In this document: positions 16,810 through 25,894 of the stretch, in pieces | How positions within the stretch are numbered: position 1 is the first letter of the stretch | How the letters are laid out: each line of letters begins with the position of its first letter | Source: Lysinibacillus antri | Lineage (GTDB): Bacteria > Bacillota > Bacilli > Bacillales_A > Planococcaceae | Direction: 5' to 3' | DNA: 64,000 nt | Assembly: GCF_003977595.1 (NCBI RefSeq) | Contig: NZ_RYYR01000022.1 | Location: 1 to 64,000 of the forward strand | Translations under genes and position numbers: made by a program | Notes under the pieces: generated by a model | Seen by the model: the letters and a program-made list of their open reading frames with translations, nothing else | What the model was told of the DNA's origin: nothing | Database searches by the model: none

Positions 16810-17523
16810 ATGTCAAACTACAACAGTCAAAAATTTAATTTACCGTCATTTCCATGGATCATGAAGCAGACATGGAGCGAAAACTTATTTGTGCATTACC
16901 CTGTAAAAAAAGAGCATTTACAAAAGCTCATTCCAAAGCCACTCCAACTTGATACGTATGACAATAGGGCATGGGTGAGCATTGTTCCATATTTTATACA
17001 AAATATGCGGGGACATGGGATGCCTGCTATACCCGGAACGAAGGAGTTTGCAGGATTTAATTTACGCACGTATGTAAGGGCGAATGAAAAACCAGGTGTG
17101 TACTTCTTTCATTTAGGTGCATCAAATTGGTTCGCTACAAAGGGGGCCAAAACATTTTTTCAATTACCTTATTTTTATGAAGATATTCGCATGGACAAGG
17201 AAAAGGAGATGGTACATTTCCAGGCCCCCGGGAAACTCGTTTGTGCATACAAAGGCGCTTCAAAACCTTATCATCCAAGTAAAGGTTCATTGGACGAATG
17301 GTTAGTTGAACGCTACTGTCTTTATACAACCAATCAAAAGGGAAAGCTCTTTCAAGGCAACATTCTCCATCCTTCATGGGTTTTGTATGATGCAGAGGCA
17401 GAGTTTCAAGAAAATACATTATTATCGCGTTACAATATTACACCTGAAAGCGATCGACCAATATTACATTTCGCCCACAAAAGAGAAGTAGCGATTTGGC
17501 CATTAGTGTCACCCAATCAATAG
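16810..17523 (+). CDS. yqjF: DUF2071 (YqjF-like) protein
   Basis: The 237-residue protein matches the DUF2071/YqjF family in length and in conserved stretches such as HYPVKKEHLQKLIPKPLQLD and AGFNLRTYV and the ASNWFA region. The family has an acetoacetate-decarboxylase-like fold but no established reaction. The start is ATG 16810, eight bases after AAAGGAG; a longer frame from 16753 has no ribosome site. Convergent with the radical SAM gene. Confidence 0.82.
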   Translation: MSNYNSQKFNLPSFPWIMKQTWSENLFVHYPVKKEHLQKLIPKPLQLDTYDNRAWVSIVPYFIQNMRGHGMPAIPGTKEFAGFNLRTYVRANEKPGVYFFHLGASNWFATKGAKTFFQLPYFYEDIRMDKEKEMVHFQAPGKLVCAYKGASKPYHPSKGSLDEWLVERYCLYTTNQKGKLFQGNILHPSWVLYDAEAEFQENTLLSRYNITPESDRPILHFAHKREVAIWPLVSPNQ

Positions 17524-17558
17524 AAAAAACGACATAATTCAACTAAATGAATTATGCC
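17524..17558 (-). terminator. Terminator between convergent genes
   Basis: CATAATTCA and TGAATTATG form the stem. On the minus strand it is followed by GTCGTTTTTT, so it mainly ends the radical SAM transcript. Confidence 0.75.
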
Positions 17559-17566
17559 GCATCTCT

Positions 17567-19315
17567 TTATTTAATAGATTCCACAGGGAACGTTGCAAAG
17601 ATTGGTGTTTGGCCGTTACGGAAGTATGTGAGTAAAACTGATTCTTCTGCAACAATATCTCCAGTTGTGAAAGCTTCATAATTAATAGCAAAAGGAACGA
17701 GAAGGGAGTGTTTAAAGAATTCCTTTTCCGTTACATTCATGTTGGCAAATTCTTCACCAGCTAATGTAGGTGTTTCTTTCAACATTGTGTAAATCGCCTT
17801 TTGCTGATCTTGCGAAACACGATCATTCCACCACAATTTTCGCGGTTGGAATTGTTGGCGAGCTAAATAATCGAGTTGCATCAAGCTACGAACGATTGGA
17901 AGGTTCACATTTGGTTGAGTCGCTAAAAATTCTTCCAGTCGCTTAAATAAATCTTCTAACTGATGACCAATTCGTGACCAGCCTTTTTCTTCCCAATACG
18001 TACCGAAGTTTTGGAAGAAATCAAAAGGCGTTTCAAAACTTTGCGTTACTAAATATTCAATCGTATTGTCCATGCGATGATCGTTCCAATATTTCTCTAG
18101 CACGTCTTCTGCATGTTTGATTCGAATAATTTCGTCAAACGTTAACACATTGTTCGCAAAGATTTCGTATGGTGCAACATCTACATACGTGTAGCCATAT
18201 TTCTCTGCCTCCACACGAAGACCTGTCCCACGTAATAATTTTAAAAACCCTAGCTGCAATTCCTCAGGACGCATAGCAAAAACATCATTAAACGTTTGTC
18301 GGAAGCTATCGTAATCTTCTTCCGGAAGCCCGGCAATTAAATCAAGATGTTGATCGATTTTGCCACCTTCTTTTACCATAGTTACGGTACGTGTTAATTT
18401 TTCGAAGTTTTGGCGACGTTTGACAAGTTCATTTGTTAGGTCATTTGTTGACTGCACGCCAATTTCAAAACGGAACAATCCTTTTGGCGCATTATCGTTT
18501 AAGAACTGGATTACTTCAGGGCGCATAATGTCTGCCGTAATTTCAAATTGGAATACAACCCCAGGCACATGCTCATCAATTAAAAACTGGAACATCTCCA
18601 TCGCATAGCTACGGCTAATGTTAAAGGTACGGTCAACGAATTTAATTGTTTTTGCACCATTTGCCATTAAGTAACGAATATCTTCTTTTATTTTTTCGCG
18701 GTTAAAGTAACGAACGCCTACTTCAATAGAAGAAAGACAGAACTGACAACTAAATGGACAGCCACGACTTGTTTCGATATATTGAATTCGTTTGCCAAGG
18801 TGGGGTAGATCCTCTGCAAAACGGAATGGACTTGGAAGCTCGCGTAAGTCAATTTTTGCAGGTTGTGGATGAATTTTGACTTTACCATCTTGTAAGTAGC
18901 AAATGCCTGGTACATCCTCTAACGCTATTTCTCCAGAAAAGTATTTTAATAAATCTTTAAATGACTTTTCACCTTCACCCATGACGATGAAGTCAACTTC
19001 TTCAATTCGACGTAACCAATCATGCACATCATAAGAAACTTCGGGACCACCTAAAATAATTTTCGTTTGTGGCGACACCGCACGTAGCATACGAACAACA
19101 CGAATCGTTTCTTCAATATTCCATATGTAACAACTAAACCCGACAACATCTGGCTTATACTGGTAAATATCAGAGACAATATTAAATGCAGGATCTTTTA
19201 TTGTATATTCAACGATGGTTGGATCAAAATCTGGTTGAGCAGCTGCTTTTAAGCAACGCAACGCCAAGTTGGTATGGATATATTTCGCATTCAGCGTAGT
19301 TAAAACAATTTTCAT
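17567..19315 (-). CDS. B12-binding radical SAM protein
   Basis: The 582-residue protein has an N-terminal cobalamin-binding-type Rossmann domain (about 1-140; KPDVVGFSCYIWN, ILGGPEVSY), then a radical SAM core whose iron-sulfur Cys are in SRGCPFSCQFC (CxxxCxxC, about 190-200), and a C-terminal DUF4080 region. Such proteins probably modify small molecules or tRNA/cofactors, but the substrate is unknown. The DxHxxG cobalamin signature is not obvious, so B12 use is inferred. Start ATG 19315 follows AAAGGAG; the frame is open 24 bases further without a site. Confidence 0.85.
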   Translation of the reverse strand: MKIVLTTLNAKYIHTNLALRCLKAAAQPDFDPTIVEYTIKDPAFNIVSDIYQYKPDVVGFSCYIWNIEETIRVVRMLRAVSPQTKIILGGPEVSYDVHDWLRRIEEVDFIVMGEGEKSFKDLLKYFSGEIALEDVPGICYLQDGKVKIHPQPAKIDLRELPSPFRFAEDLPHLGKRIQYIETSRGCPFSCQFCLSSIEVGVRYFNREKIKEDIRYLMANGAKTIKFVDRTFNISRSYAMEMFQFLIDEHVPGVVFQFEITADIMRPEVIQFLNDNAPKGLFRFEIGVQSTNDLTNELVKRRQNFEKLTRTVTMVKEGGKIDQHLDLIAGLPEEDYDSFRQTFNDVFAMRPEELQLGFLKLLRGTGLRVEAEKYGYTYVDVAPYEIFANNVLTFDEIIRIKHAEDVLEKYWNDHRMDNTIEYLVTQSFETPFDFFQNFGTYWEEKGWSRIGHQLEDLFKRLEEFLATQPNVNLPIVRSLMQLDYLARQQFQPRKLWWNDRVSQDQQKAIYTMLKETPTLAGEEFANMNVTEKEFFKHSLLVPFAINYEAFTTGDIVAEESVLLTYFRNGQTPIFATFPVESIK

Positions 19316-19564
19316 GTATGGATCTCCTTTGTAAAACACTTATCAACACTTAACTATACGATTTTTCTAGGAGGACGTCTAGGTTTTGCTTTGTTCGATA
19401 GCGCGTATTATATATTTCTTCTATTATTTAGTATAATTATGGAAAGTTTTAGTAAATATTATTCGATTAGGTGTCTAGGGCGGTACCTCCGTAAATTACA
19501 ATATTATGAAAAATTGAAACCTTCCTTCAATTAAGCCCGTCTAATGATAGAAAGAGGTGTTTGC

Positions 19565-20131
19565 GTGGAAAAACAAAAAGTAAAAAGTGAGTTTCTTGAA
19601 TGGCTTAAAGCAATCGCATTTGGCGTCATTCTCGTTTGGGGCATGCAATATTTTTTATTTACACCAGTTCTTGTGCAGGGGGCTTCCATGATGCCATCCT
19701 TTGAAGACGGGGATCGCATTGTTGTAAATAAAATTGGTCCAAAGCTTACCGACTATGATCGATTTGATATCGTTGTATTCAATGTAAAAGAGGAAACAAA
19801 CTACATCAAACGAATCATCGGCCTTCCTGGAGATCACATTGCCTATGAGGATGATGCGCTTTACATTAACGGAAAGAAATATGACGAGCCTTATCTAGAA
19901 GAATATAAAAAGGCCTTAGTAGATAGTGGTAGCTTAACAGAAGACTTTACGTTGGAAGAAAAACTAGGCGAAACGGTGGTACCGGATGGATATCTTTTTG
20001 TCATGGGCGATAACCGCAGATATAGCTTAGATAGCCGTGAACCAAGTCTTGGGTTTGTTTCAATGGATAAAGTACTGGGCACTGTCAGTATGAGATTTTA
20101 TCCATTTGAAAATTTTGGTTTAATTCAATAA
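19565..20131 (+). CDS. sipS: Type I signal peptidase
   Basis: Cleaves signal peptides from secreted proteins at the outer face of the membrane. The 188-residue protein has one N-terminal membrane helix (about 16-34), the catalytic Ser41 in GASMMPSF, the general base Lys82 in YIKRIIGLPGD, and the conserved GDNRRYSLDSRE box. Single-helix architecture and length fit Bacillus Sip enzymes. The start is GTG 19565, eight bases after AGGTG; the in-frame ATG 19544 precedes this site. Monocistronic. Confidence 0.93.
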   Translation: MEKQKVKSEFLEWLKAIAFGVILVWGMQYFLFTPVLVQGASMMPSFEDGDRIVVNKIGPKLTDYDRFDIVVFNVKEETNYIKRIIGLPGDHIAYEDDALYINGKKYDEPYLEEYKKALVDSGSLTEDFTLEEKLGETVVPDGYLFVMGDNRRYSLDSREPSLGFVSMDKVLGTVSMRFYPFENFGLIQ

Positions 20132-20140
20132 TAGCAACGA

Positions 20141-20180
20141 CAAAAGCGTAATTGGGTCAACCTCCAATCCGCTTTTTTTG
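20141..20180. terminator. Terminator after sip gene
   Basis: AAAAGCG-AATTGG pairs with CCAAT-CGCTTTT, followed by TTTTTTG. It lies at the point where the convergent PH-domain gene ends. Confidence 0.75.
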
Positions 20181-20588
20181 TTATTTCTTTAAATCCACCT
20201 CAATTTGTGGGTTACTCTCTTTTAGCAGGGAGGCGAATTTTTCTTTATCCTTTGGTGAGACAAGTGCCATGCCAAAGCCAGTGCTATAAGTTATTTCAAG
20301 CCGATCGATTGAAAGTGCGAAAGAGGATAATGGATTTTTTGTGCTTTTGATTTTTTTAATATCCTTTATTAGGATCTTCTGTTTGATCGGACCGCTTTGG
20401 ATCACCAATACGTCATCACTAACTTTATAACCTGTCGTAAACCAACACCAAATTAACATGATGGTAAAAGGAATCGTGAAAAAAAGAGTAACAAAGTCTC
20501 TTTCAATAAATAATGGAATAAAACAAACAATGATACATCCCCAATAGATCGGATACAACCACAAGTCTTTTTTAGATGGAAAATACAT
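20181..20588 (-). CDS. Membrane-anchored bacterial PH-domain protein (DUF1200-like)
   Basis: The 135-residue protein has two adjacent membrane helices (about 12-30 and 33-50), then a small beta-rich domain (GYKVSDDVLVIQSGPIKQKILIKDI is its start) typical of bacterial PH domains such as DUF1200/bPH_4. The role is unknown. The stop codon abuts the terminator of the convergent sip gene. Confidence 0.65.
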   Translation of the reverse strand: MYFPSKKDLWLYPIYWGCIIVCFIPLFIERDFVTLFFTIPFTIMLIWCWFTTGYKVSDDVLVIQSGPIKQKILIKDIKKIKSTKNPLSSFALSIDRLEITYSTGFGMALVSPKDKEKFASLLKESNPQIEVDLKK

Positions 20589-20811
20589 TCAAATCCCAAC
20601 CTTTCATGAATAATTGTACGACTTTATTGACATCGTGCTCAAGTAGATATTCCCTTCATATTTCTAATTAATTTAGGAAAACGAAATATTTTTATAAAAT
20701 CTCTTAATTGTGTCTAAATAATGTCTACTTTTATGGTAGAATTAAAGGGAAATAGATTAATTATTTATTAATATAGTTTTCTAACATAATAGTTAACGGA
20801 GGAATTAAAAG

Positions 20812-22020
20812 GTGGAAAACAGTGAGGGGAAAATATGGACGGGGCAATTTTTCGTTGCGCTCATTAACAACTTCTTTTTATTTATCGTGTACTATGCCTT
20901 ACTAACGATATTGCCTGTATACATAATAAACGATTTAAAAGGGACAGAAGGGCAAGCTGGATTAGCGATTACCATTTTTATGTTGTCGGCCATTGCAGTA
21001 AGACCTTTTGCAGGGAAAATAATTGAAAAGTTTGGAAAACGGAAAATTTTATTAATATCAGAATTGTTCTTCTGTATTTCAACGATTCTGTATGTATTTA
21101 TTGATTCGTTACCTCTACTTTTTGCGCTACGTCTTTTCCACGGGATCTGGTTTAGTCTTGTTACGACTGTATTAATCTCGATTGTGAATGATATTATTCC
21201 GGATAGTCGGAAAGGGGCTGGCATTGGATATTTTTCAATGTCATCAAATTTAGCAGTTGTATTCGGACCATTTATTGCCTTAACGACGATTCAATGGTCT
21301 ACATTCAAAATACTAGTGATTGCACTAGCAACTGCGGTTGTGATTGGGTACTTATTTGCTTTCACCTTGAAAGTAAGGGAGTATCAAGTGCCGCGCACAA
21401 CTGAAAAACGAGCTCGTCTAACGTTGCATGATTTGTTTGAGGTAAAGGCGCTTCCAATTGCGATTATTGCAGGGTTAACGGCATTTGCGTACACAAGTGT
21501 GATGTCCTTTATCTCGGTCTATGCAGAAACAAAAGATGTCTTTGAATATGTTAGTTTGTTCTTCGTTGTGTTTGCCGTTGCGATGATGTCGGTGCGTCCT
21601 ATAACCGGTCCATTGTATGATACAAAGGGACCAAGCGCGGTATTATATCCGTCGTTCATCTTTTTTGCAGCGGGATTATTTTTACTTAGTACAATGGACT
21701 CAGCGGTAACGTTATTTATCGCGGCTGTACTAATAGGTGTCGGTTATGGATCGGTTGTTCCGTGCGCTCAAGCGTTAGCTATCCAATCCGCAGAAAAACA
21801 CCGTAGTGCCCATGCAACCTCAACCTTCTGGACATTTTTCGATTCAGGCATGGCTCTTGGTGCGTTTTCATTAGGAATTGTATCAGCACACTGGGGATAT
21901 TCGTCACTGTATGTTGTTTGCGGTTTCGTCATTATCTTTACGATTGTTATCTATTGGTTATTATTACGAGGGCATAAAAAGGTTACATATACTGACTCTG
22001 CCTCCGTACAAGGAAAATAA
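20812..22020 (+). CDS. MFS transporter, drug-efflux type
   Basis: The 402-residue protein has 12 predicted membrane helices and the MFS loop motif after helix 2 (GKIIEKFGKRK, a variant of GxLxDRxGRR). It resembles small YwoG/YfkF-like multidrug or sugar efflux proteins; the substrate cannot be read from sequence. GTG 20812 follows GGAGGAATTAAAAG. Single gene with its own terminator. Confidence 0.82.
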   Translation: MENSEGKIWTGQFFVALINNFFLFIVYYALLTILPVYIINDLKGTEGQAGLAITIFMLSAIAVRPFAGKIIEKFGKRKILLISELFFCISTILYVFIDSLPLLFALRLFHGIWFSLVTTVLISIVNDIIPDSRKGAGIGYFSMSSNLAVVFGPFIALTTIQWSTFKILVIALATAVVIGYLFAFTLKVREYQVPRTTEKRARLTLHDLFEVKALPIAIIAGLTAFAYTSVMSFISVYAETKDVFEYVSLFFVVFAVAMMSVRPITGPLYDTKGPSAVLYPSFIFFAAGLFLLSTMDSAVTLFIAAVLIGVGYGSVVPCAQALAIQSAEKHRSAHATSTFWTFFDSGMALGAFSLGIVSAHWGYSSLYVVCGFVIIFTIVIYWLLLRGHKKVTYTDSASVQGK

Positions 22021-22029
22021 AATGGAATT

Positions 22030-22064
22030 GAAATGGTGAGAAGCTTTCGCCATTTCTTTTTTTC
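22030..22064 (+). terminator. Terminator after MFS gene
   Basis: GAAATGGTGA and TTCGCCATTTC pair (one G-U) and are followed by seven T residues. Confidence 0.8.
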
Positions 22065-22071
22065 GAAAAAA

Positions 22072-22083
22072 TGATAATTATCA
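22072..22083. promoter_or_regulatory. Fur-box-like palindrome
   Basis: TGATAATTATCA is a perfect 12-bp palindrome and resembles the core of the Fur box (TGATAATNATTATCA), three bases shorter. About 100 bases of non-coding sequence and then a strong terminator follow it. Confidence 0.35.
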
Positions 22084-22166
22084 CAGATCACATCGGTAGC
22101 AAACGACTTAAGCAATCGCGCTTAGGACATCCAACAAGAAGTATCCAATTACCGTTTATAATTAGA

Positions 22167-22198
22167 GAAGACTTGGTTTCGCGGCCAAGTCTTTTTTC
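22167..22198 (+). terminator. Orphan plus-strand terminator
   Basis: AAGACTTGG and CCAAGTCTT form a 9-bp stem, followed by TTTTTT on the plus strand. There is no T run on the minus strand. The MFS gene already has its own terminator, so this one may end a small RNA starting near 22090. Confidence 0.6.
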
Positions 22199-22207
22199 TT
22201 GTGAGAT

Positions 22208-22717
22208 TTAAAGCCAGCGCAAGGAAATGGTTAATTTGCAACAATCCGAGCCTTCAACCTCAGAAGAAAATTCTAACCGTAACCCATCTGGATTAAAGTG
22301 AATATCTACTTTAGAGGTTATACCAATCGAATCAATTAAACGTTTTACCTCTTCCATATCGGACTGTTGGGCATGATCCATGATTCTAGTATCAAAATCT
22401 CTGGATGTAGATAATCTTTCCAACACTTTACTTGCATCTTCCATCAATTTTTTCGATTCATTGGCAGATTGATATAAAAGATCAGAATCCACGGGCGGGT
22501 ATGGATTTTGCTGATTCGGTTTTGGTGCGGGTGTATTTGTTGGTTGTCTTTGTGCTATTTTTTGTGCTTTATTTGGTTGAGTTTCAACAGGTCGCACTAG
22601 AGAATTTGCGTGTTGATACAAAAGTCGTGGGTCAGCATATGGAACATGTTCATTAGCTCTATACGAACCTCTCGCATAAGGGGAGTAAAGGTAAACTGGT
22701 TGAAAGAAGTAATACAA
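22208..22717 (-). CDS. YuzC-like spore protein
   Basis: The 169-residue protein has a Tyr/Pro-rich N-terminus (YYFFQPVYLYSPYARG), a low-complexity Gln/Pro linker and a conserved C-terminal domain ending DGLRLEFSSEVEGSDCCKLT. As I remember it, this arrangement matches the B. subtilis inner-coat protein YuzC and relatives, so a structural role in the spore is likely. Start TTG 22717, seven bases after AAAGGAGGGG. No operon partner. Confidence 0.6.
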   Translation of the reverse strand: MYYFFQPVYLYSPYARGSYRANEHVPYADPRLLYQHANSLVRPVETQPNKAQKIAQRQPTNTPAPKPNQQNPYPPVDSDLLYQSANESKKLMEDASKVLERLSTSRDFDTRIMDHAQQSDMEEVKRLIDSIGITSKVDIHFNPDGLRLEFSSEVEGSDCCKLTISLRWL

Positions 22718-22860
22718 AATTGAGCCCCTCCTTTATAAAATACATCCTCTAGTCATCGTATGTGAGGGAAATATTCCTTAAGTGGATAAAAGTCTAGAGT
22801 GTGCTAGCCTATTTTAAGTGGATTGAGCGTTTTTCATAGAATCTTTAGTGAATGGGTGTG

Positions 22861-23078
22861 ATGAATGAAGGACAATTTAATTAAAATCTGCAGCAAAATT
22901 GTCTTTCATCCGGCTTATGAAGGACGAATTGATTAAAATTCGCAGCCGAACAGTCTTTCATCGAGCTTATGAAGGACAATTTGATTAAAATTTCTAGCCG
23001 AACTGTCTTTCATCAAGTGAATGAAAGCCACTTTAATTAAAATTCCCAATAGAACTGTCCTTCATCAAGCCTACCAAG
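22861..23078. repeat. 52-bp tandem array B (four units)
   Basis: ATGAA(G/A)G marks units at 22865, 22917, 22969 and 23021, exactly 52 bp apart. Each unit can form a hairpin between ATGAAGGACAATT and AACTGTCTTTCAT, and neighbouring units meet at TTCAT-N7-ATGAA, the same spaced palindrome as in array A (15386-15964). The remaining sequence differs from array A. It lies downstream of the PAP2 gene end and upstream of the YuzC-like gene. Confidence 0.9.
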
Positions 23079-23139
23079 ACCCCTATATTGCGGATAACTC
23101 TGCAATAAACCCCACCACACAAAAAAAGGAATCCACTAA

Positions 23140-23757
23140 CTAATGCGGATCCCTTACAAAGCCACGTTTTGAATTACCACTTTCATACCATAAAACAGAT
23201 AACATAAACCAGCTATAGCCGAGCATCCACCCAGCTAACACGTCTGATGCGTAGTGACTTGCGTCTGTTACTCGTGACAATCCGATTAACAAAAATAAAA
23301 TACTCGCACAAAGCCAAACCAAAAGCCTCACCTTTTTTGATGCAATCAATTGATTTAACACGTAGGCAATCGTTAATAAATACAGCATCCCATGTAACGC
23401 ATGTCCTGAAGGGAAGCTAAATGTAGAAAATTGGTCGACAATATCTGGACGCGGCCGACCAATTGCCCGTTTCAAAAACTGGTACAAAACATAACTAAAT
23501 CCAACCGTCATTATCACAAATAGCATTAATTTATAATCGCGTAATCGAAGCCAAATGAAAATAATTAAAACAATCCCTATGAAAAAAATAAATTTTGTTT
23601 CACCGATATGATGGAACATCGCGATGAATTGATTTCCATATAATACATCAGCTAATTGTTTGTCAAAGGCTTCAATGAAAGAGGTTTCATAGGTCATCCA
23701 TAAAATACAAAAGCCAAGAAAAGTGAAAATTGCCAAACCGTAATACCATTTCATCAT
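23140..23757 (-). CDS. PAP2-family membrane phosphatase
   Basis: The 205-residue protein has six predicted helices and the three phosphatase motifs: KRAIGRPRP (KxxxxxxRP), FPSGHALHG (PSGH) and SRVTDASHYASDVLAG (SRxxxxxHxxxD), with all catalytic residues present. Such enzymes dephosphorylate undecaprenyl diphosphate or phosphatidylglycerol phosphate at the outer membrane face. Which of these is not clear. ATG 23757 or the next codon may be the start; the ribosome site is weak. Confidence 0.87.
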   Translation of the reverse strand: MMKWYYGLAIFTFLGFCILWMTYETSFIEAFDKQLADVLYGNQFIAMFHHIGETKFIFFIGIVLIIFIWLRLRDYKLMLFVIMTVGFSYVLYQFLKRAIGRPRPDIVDQFSTFSFPSGHALHGMLYLLTIAYVLNQLIASKKVRLLVWLCASILFLLIGLSRVTDASHYASDVLAGWMLGYSWFMLSVLWYESGNSKRGFVRDPH

Positions 23758-23928
23758 CTTCAGAATCCCTACTTCAAAAATTTAATATTAGTATGGCTCG
23801 AATAAAAGGAAAGAAACGACCTTAGATGGCTATGAAGGAAAAAATGCGATTTTTAATAAGTTTGCATGGTATTATTGGAAAAATGAACATGTTTTTTTAA
23901 AAAAATTTCGGATGAGGAGGGACAATGA

Positions 23929-24210
23929 ATGGCTATAGCAGTGGCTTTTATCTTGTTGGTCGTTATAATGGCTTTAGTTTATTATTTTAGTAGAAATAAA
24001 TCGAAAAAGTGGAAAGTAATTGCTTGGGGGATCACGACAATGTTAGCGATCACACCGTTGTTATCTTGGTTAATTAGCATTACAGTTGCAATCATTGTAC
24101 AAGATGGATGGGCAGCTGTCGGATTAATGATGATTCTATTACCATTATTTTTTGTCATCGGGCTTATCATATTGCTCGTTGGTATTTTTAAAAAGTTTGA
24201 GATAGCTTAA
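23929..24210 (+). CDS. Small three-helix membrane protein
   Basis: The 93-residue protein has three predicted membrane helices (about 2-20, 30-55, 62-87) joined by a basic loop (RNKSKKWK). No family is recognised. GAGGAGG lies nine bases before the ATG. It is on the same strand as, and 145 bp before, the dynamin-like operon, but with an inverted repeat (TTCTAGA/TCTAGAA) between, so co-transcription is doubtful. Confidence 0.55.
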   Translation: MAIAVAFILLVVIMALVYYFSRNKSKKWKVIAWGITTMLAITPLLSWLISITVAIIVQDGWAAVGLMMILLPLFFVIGLIILLVGIFKKFEIA

Positions 24211-24354
24211 ATACATTTTTTACCTTCTAGATTTTTCTAAAATATAATTCTAGAAAAATTCACATTTGTAAAATTCGGAAATTTGTTTTACAATTGGGAT
24301 AAATTTATTAGTTCAAAAGGATTATTAATAGGGAAATACTAGGGGGTAATATGT

Positions 24355-25893
24355 ATGGTGTCATGTCAAGAATGTTTCGAGAAAATTGAAGAGTATTCAT
24401 ATTTTTGTAAAAATTGTGGAACCTTTACGAATAAAAACTCTATCGAAAATGATGAACTTAAAAAATTATATCAAAATAAAATGAAAACGTTTATTAACAA
24501 AGTTCAAAACGAAAATGGGAATGAAACAAAGGTACTTTGGAATGAGACGATTAATCGCTATGTTCAAACGTTAACAAAAATGCAATCAATCGTCTCACAT
24601 CCCGAAGTTAAGGATACGATTCGAACAAATACGTCTCTCATTACGAATATTACAAATTACATAGAAAAAAGTCGTACACCAGAATTTCATATTGCATTTG
24701 TAGGTGCCATTAAAGCTGGTAAATCCACTTTAATTAATGCTTTATTAGGAAAACAATTAGCATCTACTTCAGTTACACCTGAAACAGCGGTACTAACAAA
24801 ATTCCGTGTAGCAAAAGATAATAATTACGTAAAATTAAGTTTTTATAATAGTCATGAGTGGGAAACTTTGTGGAAAAGCGTTCATGATTCAAAATCTACG
24901 TTATTTTTAGAAGAATATAATAAATTACAAGCCGATTCTGAAAAAGGAAAATGGATTGGACAAGCAGATAAGACGATTGCATTTGATAGTGAAGAGTCAT
25001 TGAAAGCAGAAATTGAAAAATGGACGTCTTCAAAACAAGCAACCCATTATTTTGTAAAAGAAGTAGAAGTAGGACTTACAGATTTTGGATTACCAGAACA
25101 AGTCGTATTTGTTGATACGCCAGGTCTTGATGATGCAGTACGGTACCGTTCAGATGTAACGAGAAGATATATTGACCGAGCAAATGCAGTGTTTGCATGT
25201 GTAAAATCCGATGCAATGACGGGACAAGAATTAGCAACATTATATCGCGTATTCTCCAATACACGTTATAACCCAGAAAAAGTATATGTGATTGGGACGC
25301 AATGGGATACATTAAACCGTCCAGACGAAAACTGGAAGCAACAAAAAGCTGAGTGGACAAAATATTTAAAACAAGACGATTGTTACGGCAATGAAATTTT
25401 AGCAGAAAAGAATGTATTTGCTGTTGCTTCCTATCTTTATAATTTAGTAACAAATTACGAAAATTTAGATGATGACTCGATGTTCGAAATTGAATCTACG
25501 GCACTTAAATTTAGAATAAGAGATATCGAGGCAAATCTAGACAAGTTAAAAGAATTATCAAACATTGATTTCTTAAAACATATTTTAAGTACAGAAATTA
25601 TTTCAAAATATCAAGATATTCTATTTGAAGATTTAGAACAATCTTACCTAGATATTAAACAAGATATTCAAACGTTCTTTGAAGACGTTCGTAAAAACAA
25701 TATACAACTATTAGATGCTGCAAATAGTGATATCGATCAAATTCAACGAGAGCGCGAAAAAAGTAAACAAAACCTTGAGGAAGTTCAACAGCAACGTGAA
25801 AGTTTAGTTAACACACTTAATTTAGTTCGTCGTAGTACGGAAAAACGTGTAGACGAGCTTTGTGACCAAATTAAAAAGTTGGCCACTCGATAA
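24355..25893 (+). CDS. Dynamin-like GTPase with N-terminal zinc ribbon
   Basis: The 512-residue protein begins with a zinc-ribbon knuckle (Cys4, Cys7, Cys18, Cys21), a helical segment and then a dynamin/IniA-type GTPase domain: G1 GAIKAGKS (117-124), a G2 Thr in TPETAVLTKF, G3 DTPG (254-257) and G4 TQWD (315-318, the usual K replaced by Q). The C-terminal 130 residues form a long coiled coil. It is short for a bacterial dynamin and has no membrane helix or obvious paddle, so membrane action may need its operon partners. First gene of a five-gene block with 1-4 base overlaps; its stop is one base before the LpxD-like ATG. Probably acts on membranes; target unknown. Confidence 0.8.
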   Translation: MVSCQECFEKIEEYSYFCKNCGTFTNKNSIENDELKKLYQNKMKTFINKVQNENGNETKVLWNETINRYVQTLTKMQSIVSHPEVKDTIRTNTSLITNITNYIEKSRTPEFHIAFVGAIKAGKSTLINALLGKQLASTSVTPETAVLTKFRVAKDNNYVKLSFYNSHEWETLWKSVHDSKSTLFLEEYNKLQADSEKGKWIGQADKTIAFDSEESLKAEIEKWTSSKQATHYFVKEVEVGLTDFGLPEQVVFVDTPGLDDAVRYRSDVTRRYIDRANAVFACVKSDAMTGQELATLYRVFSNTRYNPEKVYVIGTQWDTLNRPDENWKQQKAEWTKYLKQDDCYGNEILAEKNVFAVASYLYNLVTNYENLDDDSMFEIESTALKFRIRDIEANLDKLKELSNIDFLKHILSTEIISKYQDILFEDLEQSYLDIKQDIQTFFEDVRKNNIQLLDAANSDIDQIQREREKSKQNLEEVQQQRESLVNTLNLVRRSTEKRVDELCDQIKKLATR

Positions 25894-25894
25894 A

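Noticed and set aside
25862-25894. GTG start for the LpxD-like gene inside the GTPase gene
   Set aside because: It has no good ribosome site and the LpxD N-terminal domain begins at MYKAIDIAKW from ATG 25895; kept only as an alternative.
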